Shown one piece after another: positions 56,470 through 64,000 of a stretch of 64,000 nt of DNA. The position numbers and the translations under genes are program-made. Source of the DNA: Erythroxylum novogranatense. Lineage: Eukaryota; Streptophyta; Magnoliopsida; Malpighiales; Erythroxylaceae. The notes under the pieces are model-generated. The model did not search any database. It was not told the origin of the DNA and saw only the letters and a program-made list of their open reading frames with translations. Where the stretch lies: NCBI GenBank assembly GCA_029891385.1, contig CM057228.1:22964309-23028308 (forward strand), in the 5' to 3' direction. How positions within the stretch are numbered: the first letter of the stretch is position 1; the number at the start of each line of letters is the position of its first letter.

Positions 56470-59400
56470 TAAAAATTTCGTCCTCGAAATTTCATGTACG
56501 ATTTGTCAAGATGATAGGGGAGTCTTTACGATCATTGATTCTCTGATTTCCACTTATTTCGCTATACGAATAATTTCTGTCAAATCTTTCTTAACCCTAT
56601 ATTGCCCTTTTACACACAATTTATCACTTCCAAAATCGATAACACATATATCGGATCCTAACAATATTTTCCAATTCAGTCTTTGTAACATTTTGGGATC
56701 CGAATCATCTTTTAGGATTTTAGACGGACTTGCTATTTTAATCACACTACAACTGCTTACTTACCTCTTTTTCCTTTCTATTTATCTTTTAGGTTACCAC
56801 TGACTTGTCAATCCATAAATCGATTCACAACACGGTCACATCGAGGCCCCTAATAACAAATTTCATTTCCCATTTACTGTTATCTCAATCAATACATAGA
56901 TTGGCCAAGGTGACACATTTAGAAACATTCTCTGTATCGTTTAACATATTGCATCTCTCCAATGCCAATTTCTAATCTCATCAGGTTTTAACAGTTTCGG
57001 TAATCATTAATTTAATTCATTCTCATCAACTTGAATTTCTTAAACCATATTACTGATTCAAACACCTGTCAATCTTAACTTAAATCATCCAGGGCCTCTA
57101 ATTATATTAGGTCCTGATCATTTTACTATCCGAATGAACAACTCCTTTTTAGATATAAAACCTTTCATACACTTTTCAAATGATATCTCCAATGAAACAC
57201 AATCAATCTTATCTATGCATCAATCTCATAATCTTATGAACTCCAAACCTATATTAGTTTCACACTGATAACACACAGTCAACCATATAGGTCAAACATA
57301 CTCATAATCTTTCAACGTCACATTTTACTTTCTGTTACACTTTTAATACACTTACAATTCCTTTCATGAGTTTTACTCATATTTCCTAATCCAGTCACAT
57401 TACTCATTTTCTTTACAGCTAATCTATTCACACATTTCTCGATACTATCCACTATTCAAAATTCTCGATTCGGATTTTTCCATGCTTTCAATACACCTCT
57501 GCACACTTGATGTGGAATCCCCAATTGCTAATACGTTCCTTTTTACACTTTACCAACTCGACAGTTTACATATAATCTTTCATCCAGTTTCATAATCTTA
57601 TCATCTAATTATTTGCTTCCTTATCAAAATTCAGAAACATTCGAACACATAATCCTTTTTCCCAATTTACTCATATAACTTAATCATTATTACTTTACAA
57701 ACGCATATTCATCCAAAACATTTTCTGTACAAATAGAATCTCCAAACTTTTCACAACACTTTCCAATACACTATTCAATACAATAGATTTTTCAGTCATC
57801 AAATACCAATGCAGCCCATAAGCTTATGCTGATCTCCATACACATAGATTCTCTTTACATTTTTCCAATAGATCACATTATCATCTTTACAATTCATTTC
57901 ATATTATAACACCAATTCAATTGATACGATCAATACTCGAATTGAACATTTCTCTAAGTGTCTCTTCTTACAATCATTTGTCATACACTTCACATATTTT
58001 CCTTTTAACACTTTCCTTATCATTTACAGTCAGAAGACCTTTACCAATTTCGGATGTATCCGAGATACAATCAATCCTATTATAACTCCAAATTCTTTAT
58101 ATACTTATCCTTTACAATTTCACATTTATCACCGCCTCTATTTGCATTTAATCTCCCAATACCATGTTGAATAATAATAATTCATCCACTAATTATTCTA
58201 CCAAGATCAAATTCACTCTTATAAAACTTACATGTCAAACAATTTCCTCAACTGTGCCAATTTCTCTTATTCACTTTTCAAATGTATTCAATCGATCATC
58301 ATCCACTTTGAACACAATTTAAACATTTCACTCTAAACACAAGTAAGATATGTTGCTCTTCAAGATAGCATAATGACTCTTCATATCAATAATCAATTTA
58401 TATCATTTCCTAATTATCGGTTGTCTCCAATGAGGAACAAATTTTCTCACGATCTATCTCCATTTCATCAAATATATTTTGACACACATTCTTTTACAAT
58501 GGATTCTCCACATATTTCAATTTATTCACTATCATTTCAAACAAAATTTTCAAAACCACTTTATACTTTCCGATATTCACACAAAATATATCGACCCGAT
58601 ATTCTCCTCAAATCACAATCGATATCCTTTTCTTTACTGCTCAATACTCCTATTACACAATCAAACTCTTTACATTATCGTAACACATACTTTCTTAATA
58701 ACTTATTCTATTTTTTTCCTCTCTAAAAGCGACTTTTCATTTATTTCACATTTTTCTCCAATTTGTCCTTTCATTTCTAAACTTTTCAATTTTAATCATC
58801 TAATCAACTTAATTCAATTCAGGGAAATTCTTCTTTCAATTCCTAATCATCAACTGTCGTCACATTTCTTATCGATTTCAATTATTCACAATGTCCTGTG
58901 ACGATCAATCTATACCATAATCCACATAACCAAAGCATCTCTTTTTGATATCGTTCATGGAGGTACATACCATTTACAGTAGTATTACATTAATTTACCA
59001 CTTAGTTCTTACGCTAAAGACACTTCAATCTCATTTGATCTTTGACCACCTTTTTCCTTTTCGCACCTATCCTCGATCATGAGGCTTTTTCCTTACCAAC
59101 ATCCTAATTACAATCTCAATTCATTTCCAAACATCACTATAAACACTTTTGGTTCTTACTCTATCTCACATGAACTTTTAACTATTTGACTTGGCGGTTA
59201 TCCACTAATGCACCAATTGATTTCCGATATCATTTCCATTTATTAGGTGTGCATTCGCATAGGCAAATCCGCTGACCTTAACAACTTTTTACTTTTTCTT
59301 CTCTCAATACTATTTTCTCTCATTTCGATCCTTTCATCATTTTGTTTCATGCAACCACACTCAAATCCGTATCATAAATATACATTCATTGTTGCTTTCT

Positions 59401-59877
59401 CACTTAACATATTCAAATTCTAGGTCATAGACCTCCAATCATAACTCCCATCACGCTTCATTCTTGTAACTCGATCATAAAAACTTTTATTTGCCATCTT
59501 TCACATATCTCTATATTTCTTCTATCACTTCACAACTACACATATACAATTCACATCTACTTCCCATTCTGATTTTTCCAATATCACTCTAATGTCGTAT
59601 TTCATAATCGCCTATCAATACCAATACACTAAATCTCCAATCATCATATCGCACCGTATACTTGTTCTTTTCTTTGATTTTTACAATTTTCATTTATCAC
59701 ATTTTCCCATATCATCTTTTCCTCACTATTTCTAACCACTTAAATCACTAATGCAGCTCATGTATGAGACTCATATGCTAGACCGGGGATCAGTCGTCAC
59801 TATCTGTCGAGACATAACTTATATGCATGCACTTTGACACATTTGTCTCAGAATGCCCATGTAAGATTGTACTTCTA
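56470..59877 (-). other. Noncoding internal region of the LARD-like element
   Basis: About 3.4 kb, pyrimidine-rich on the plus strand (CATTTCACTTT-like), without any domain I can recognise on either strand. The longest frames (58373-58901 plus, two overlapping) are low-complexity and lack motifs. If this is a LARD, the region is expected to be a conserved structured RNA. Confidence 0.7.
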
Positions 59878-59890
59878 GGCTCTGATACCA
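59878..59890 (-). other. Primer-binding site of the LARD-like element
   Basis: The minus strand reads TGGTATCAGAGCC, four bases after the 5' LTR end, complementary to initiator-Met tRNA. Confidence 0.9.
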
Positions 59891-60329
59891 CATATGTAGC
59901 ACCCCACTCCCGACGAGACCCGAACCCGACATCAACAGTGATATCCGAGCCCGTGACCCGCGAGGGTGGCGTACTAGAACAATCACTACCTTTTTAAAAC
60001 TCGTTATAACATTTATCTTCTCTTTCAAAAACAGTTGAGTGCGTAAAACGATAATGATTTGGGCCGCAATACTAAAACATTTTCATACGAAATCATTGTT
60101 TGGCCAAACACTATTTCAATAACCAAATCAGTTCATATACATATAATCATTTTCAAATTTGGCCCAATACAATTTCAATACCAAATTACGAAAATACCAA
60201 TTAGACACAATCCAAATTGACATTTATGCAGACGTGTACTGATCCCGACCCTTACTCTGACTCTTTGCAGTAGACATACTCCCGTTTCACTAATGGGGTA
60301 CTCTTCATTTCCTGAAAAATAATTGCAAT

Positions 60330-60382
60330 GTTGGGTGAGTTTGCGAACTCAGTGAGAAACCATCATCGATGGTTCACCCAAC
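60330..60382 (-). other. Three-way-junction block (LARD right LTR)
   Basis: Same sequence and pairing as in the left LTR (53904-53956), with acceptor-like CAG at 60312-60314. Confidence 0.7.
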
Positions 60383-60548
60383 TCATGCATTCACAATCAT
60401 ATACACATAACACACAAGTAGCATTTACTGATAATATCACAATCAATTTCCTTATTCACAATGTTCGGTCATTTACAAATCAATTCGCATTTTGATCGAT
60501 CATATACATATGCAATGCGCATGAGACACTTTCATTTTTCTTTTCGTT

Positions 60549-60779
60549 GTTGTGACCGTGCGCCTGAAATCATTTACGTTGAGCCAGTGGCTCTGAAATC
60601 GTTGGGCATGATATGCCCTGCGGTGAGCCTGATGCTCTATCAATCGTTAGACCTGAGGTCCTGTGCGTTGAGCTTAAAGCTCTCATATACGTTGGGCGTG
60701 ATCTGCCCTAATAAGCCCAGTGACGGGCACAGTGCATTGAGCCTGTGGCTCTGCATATGTTGGTACCACCGATCACAAC
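60549..60779 (-). other. Stem-loop array closed by a 10-bp stem (LARD right LTR)
   Basis: Plus strand GTTGTGACCG (60549-60558) and CGATCACAAC (60770-60779). In sense the change makes a U-G wobble. Hairpins include GAGCCAGTGGCTC, GGGCATGATATGCCC, GAGCTTAAAGCTC, GGGCGTGATCTGCCC and GAGCCTGTGGCTC. Confidence 0.65.
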
Positions 60780-61617
60780 TACCATTATCTGATCATTCAG
60801 TGATGCATGAATGCATGTGTCACTTCCCAATTTCAGTCATTTACAGTTCCAATCATTTTCACTAATGCATTTACAATTTAATTCATTCATGCATTCATAC
60901 ATATTTACTTATCTTTGCACTTCAATATCACAATCAAATATTTCGAACACCCATGGTCCGAAATCAATCAAATCAATCACACATCTATCCATCCGCGCTT
61001 CCTCATGGCAATCAATGCATATAATTAATAAACACATAAGGCTGAGAAACCAACTAGGTTACTCACCTGCACTTCCGAGCTACCGCCTAGAAGTCCCAAT
61101 ACTGTCCGTGGAATGTCGATCCATCGGAACCTCTATATCAAATCAAATAAATCACACATTACCAATCATGCCAAATTCAATAATCAATAGCAATTTCGAT
61201 AAATACTATACATGTTATGACTTTCCCGATTCAATTTCCGAATTTCTCAATTGGATCACTCTCACTCTAGTCCATAACAATTCCAGATCTCATTTATCAA
61301 TTTACAAATTTCCATACTCTAAGATCACATTTCAATTAGAATCACAATCACTAATCGTTTACCACTCAATTCCAATAATCATATAATTACATTCCGAATT
61401 TCCATTCTTATCCATTCAATATTCTTAGTCTCCAAATTCCAATTAATCATTTAGACACCAATTCATTTGAAGTCAATCCTCAAGCTCATTACTTGTAACA
61501 ATCATCTCATAATCACTTAATTTCATTTCTTCTAATTTGCAATTCCTAGCCTCGAATTCAATTAGTCCATAGCCAATTCATTAAGAATAAACCCTTTTAA
61601 AACAAGCAATTCACCTC

Positions 61618-61905
61618 GAAATTAGCGTCCTCATGGCGCGATGGTCGCCATCATGGCGAAGTCTCTGCCTTCGCATGCCACACTTCCTTTCTCTCCATGG
61701 CGTAACCACATCCGCCGCCACGACGTGCGCTTAGGTCTCGTCGCGGCGCGCGATGTAAAGTCTTTCGTCGCATAAGACAACATCCTCGTCGCGGCGTAAA
61801 TCGATTTCAGCTCGTCGCGGCGCACAATTTATTTATTTATTTATTCGTCGCGACGTCAGACGCTAGAAAGGCTCGCCGGCGTGTTCATCTGCGTCGCGAC
61901 TGCGA
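61618..61905 (-). repeat. GC-rich island (LARD right LTR)
   Basis: Counterpart of 55198-55480, with palindromes TCGTCGCGACG and CTCGTCGCGGCG. Confidence 0.65.
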
Positions 61906-62886
61906 ACCCGAAAATCGTCCAAAACCGTAAATTTATCGATTTTTCGATAACAATCTATCCGATTCACTTCAAATCACTCCCAATCAACTTAGTATACTAC
62001 ACTCAACTCATTTCTAACCTCAATCCATCATTTAAACCATCTTTTATCAAAAACCCAAATCAAAACCAACGAAAACCCTATCATCGCAACTTTCCAAATT
62101 TCTAACCAATTTCTTACTCAAATCAATGATCAAATGAAACGATTTAAGGCATAAACACATAGAAACTTACTTGATTCAAGCTAGAAACTTTCGAAAATCT
62201 TCCAAGAACTCCAAATCGCCAGATGCTCACCCACGACCGTCGATGGTGAGAAATGAACATTTAAACTTATATATATATATATGAGCTTTAAAGGCTTGTT
62301 TGGCAATTTAGTTGCCACAAGTCCAAACTTAGAGTCTATCAGTCTAATTCTTATTCTATTTTTCTCCCAATTTCGCAATAACCATAACTAATAAATCCTG
62401 AAATTATAATCCCAATTGTTTCATATCAATTGTCAATCAATCTCGGACCCGGAATCAATTTAATCATCTACTAAGCCAATCTTCCTATTAGGATCCATTA
62501 CTCTAAAAATCCCAGAAAAGTTCCCATAAATTCACAAAATTAGCAAATACCCATTCCTATACTCATATTCCATTTTCCATTCCTCTAAATTCCATTTCAT
62601 TCCAATTCCATATTCAAAACCTAATTTATACACTTATTACTAAATTTTCAATTTTCACAACCAATTCTCATCTGTACAATTATAACCAATTTTCGATACA
62701 CAATCAATTCGAGAATCGTCATACATGTACGTACATATATATATATACTTGTGCAGTCAATAATCTGTTACCGATATCTATAAAAACAATAATGCATGTA
62801 CAATGTCACATTTGCCTGTACCCAATTCTAACCCGATCCAAATTACTGACATACCCGTCACTCCGGTAACGGGATGTTACACTTGA

Positions 62887-64000
62887 CCTTGAGGTTATGA
62901 AATTAAATTGCACAAGTCATTCCTTCACCCTTTAAGATAAATATAGGTTGACTTAGGCTTTGACTTGTCTCAGTAGGACCCAAGTAAACTAATGGGTCTA
63001 AAACATAAGGCATAAGCTAACATAATAGGGAAATCAAACTTATTCGACCGGATTTGATTAGACCAAAATAGGGTAACTAAAATGAGTCGATATGACCTAA
63101 GTGGCCATTTGGCCCTTTACTATTTCAAATTAGTCGAGCCTACTATATAAGTTCAAACCCATAAAAATCAGTCATGTTTATTAATCTAGTTAAGTCTAAC
63201 TAAAATACGTCAAGCTTATTAATAAATCCACTAACTTATTAAGGCCTCATATCATTTATAATTAAACTAATTAATTAAAATACAAAATTACCATAAAGAT
63301 CCATTAAATACCCTCATTTATAAAACGGACACCAACCATGGTTACTCATAACTGTCGTCGCCCACCAGCAACAACCATTGTTACTTGCTTCTAGTGATAA
63401 TTATATTGTAAATGACTGTAAAAATTTTCAAAGAAATTTACATATCATTATAATATCTTCTATGAAAGTGAGACACTAAAAAACTCTTTAAACAACAATA
63501 TATAAAAATAATATTTTGTAAATAATATATACAAGTAAACAAATGCTCATATTTAGAATAAATATAATAATAGGTATCATTTGACTTTGATATTAATGTT
63601 ATGAACAATAATATAAAAATAAAGTACCAAAGAAAATAATTCAATAGAAGCATAGTTGCTTATTCAAACATGACTAAATATTACAGAAAAATATTTATAA
63701 GCATTAATGATAACAAAAACCATCCAAGTCAATGAAAGAAAATATGGGTTAATTGACTTTTGAAAAATAATAACATTTTTTACTAAAGTCATATTGAACT
63801 TCAAAATGCTCGACCAACTGAATTAGACTAAAGCTAACAAAATTTCAAATCAAATTTGGACTGTAGGTGGCTTAACACATAACCCCTAAGCATTGATATA
63901 GAGGTACTTCTAAATTGTCTATATATTATGTCCCTTTTAACAATTTATTAATAAATATCTTATCTTTCTTGAAAGACTGGTATTTCTTTTTTCAAAATCT
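62887..64000. other. Flanking AT-rich sequence
   Basis: No open frame, terminal repeat or known motif recognised. The phrase TGACTTAGGCTTTGACTTG and several TTAGTCGAGCC-like words suggest an old repeat but nothing definable. Confidence 0.4.

Larger units (their letters stand above)
53468..62881 (-). mobile_element. Complete LARD-like non-autonomous gypsy-type element
   Basis: Two 2987-bp LTRs (53468-56454 and 59895-62881) flank a 3440-bp internal region, with a perfect 5-bp target duplication CTTGA (53463-53467, 62882-62886). Primer-binding site (59878-59890) and polypurine tract (56455-56469) are in place for minus-strand transcription. No gag, protease, RT or integrase motif and no substantial coding frame is present. 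Long LTRs around a noncoding core of about 3.5 kb fit the LARD (large retrotransposon derivative) class. Mobility would depend on an autonomous gypsy relative. LTR differences are few apart from those at CAG/CTG/CCG sites, so the insertion is probably young. Confidence 0.92.
59895..62881 (-). repeat. 5' LTR of the LARD-like element
   Basis: Partner of 53468-56454. In sense: TATA run 62267-62281, donor-like 62169-62170, GC-rich island 61618-61905, candidate exon 61067-61132, candidate intron 60312-61066. Same ends TGTAACATCCCG and GGGGTGCTACA. Confidence 0.93.

Noticed and set aside
58373..58901. Two overlapping frames of 117 and 140 codons in the LARD internal region
   Set aside because: Low-complexity Ser/His/Phe/Leu composition from pyrimidine-rich DNA, on the strand opposite to the element, with no motif.
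62887..64000. Possible host gene in the right flank
   Set aside because: No frame above about 70 codons and no splice-linked coding blocks seen.

Overview
This window is nuclear DNA of a flowering plant, most likely a eudicot. It is AT-rich and made almost entirely of transposable elements inserted into one another, the texture of pericentromeric or heterochromatic plant DNA. The evidence is direct: LTRs with TG..CA ends and 5-bp target duplications, initiator-Met primer-binding sites, polypurine tracts, copia gag/protease/integrase/RT motifs, and BED-zinc-finger hAT, CACTA and LINE remnants. I see no intact host gene, tRNA, rRNA gene or CRISPR. Nothing reads as a complete open frame for an autonomous element.

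Layout, left half (1-35511): a tower of insertions. From outside in: a CACTA element (right end at 35511) holds copia F (minus; right LTR 31810-33084). F holds solo LTR H (26584-29865, TSD AATCA) and copia E (minus; right LTR 23876-26220, which itself carries an organelle-derived patch). The left LTR of E abuts element D (plus; internal ORF 15210-17530 and LTR 17794-18741). D abuts gypsy-type LTR A (1-2349 and 15060-15086). LTR A is split by LTR B (2350-15054, TSD CGGTG/TGGTG). LTR B is split by complete copia C (3612-13374, minus, TSD GAATT). Steps A-in-D and D-in-E are inferred from order; the others are supported by junctions.

Middle (35512-53467): a LINE 3' fragment, an AT-rich stretch, then a decayed hAT transposase gene on the minus strand (39699-49512). 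The hAT gene is split by a solo gypsy LTR (39891-42623, TSD AATCA) and by a gag-only copia element G (43029-47668, plus). A 1.4-kb degenerate minisatellite lies upstream of the hAT start, followed by a copia gag fragment.

Right (53468-62881): a structurally complete 9.4-kb non-autonomous gypsy-like element on the minus strand (TSD CTTGA), with two 2987-bp LTRs around a 3.4-kb internal region without coding potential. It resembles the LARD class. The last 1.1 kb shows nothing recognisable.

Most interesting signal: all five large gypsy-type LTRs (A, B, the solo LTR, both LARD LTRs) share a gene-like plan of a TATA region, a GC-rich palindromic island, paired splice-like signals, and then an RNA-fold module. 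In four of the five that module is an array of short stem-loops closed by a 10-bp stem. In all five there is a perfect three-way junction directly before a TTTTTCAG acceptor. Almost every base change I found in these stems turns a Watson-Crick pair into a G-U wobble on the sense strand, which points to selection on RNA. A second unusual signal is the palindrome AAGTCGACTT, present at least 35 times by my count, all inside two unrelated copia elements. A warning applies throughout: paired LTRs differ mainly at CAG/CTG/CCG sites and homopolymers. This looks like consensus error at methylated CHG sites, so some broken frames may not be real.
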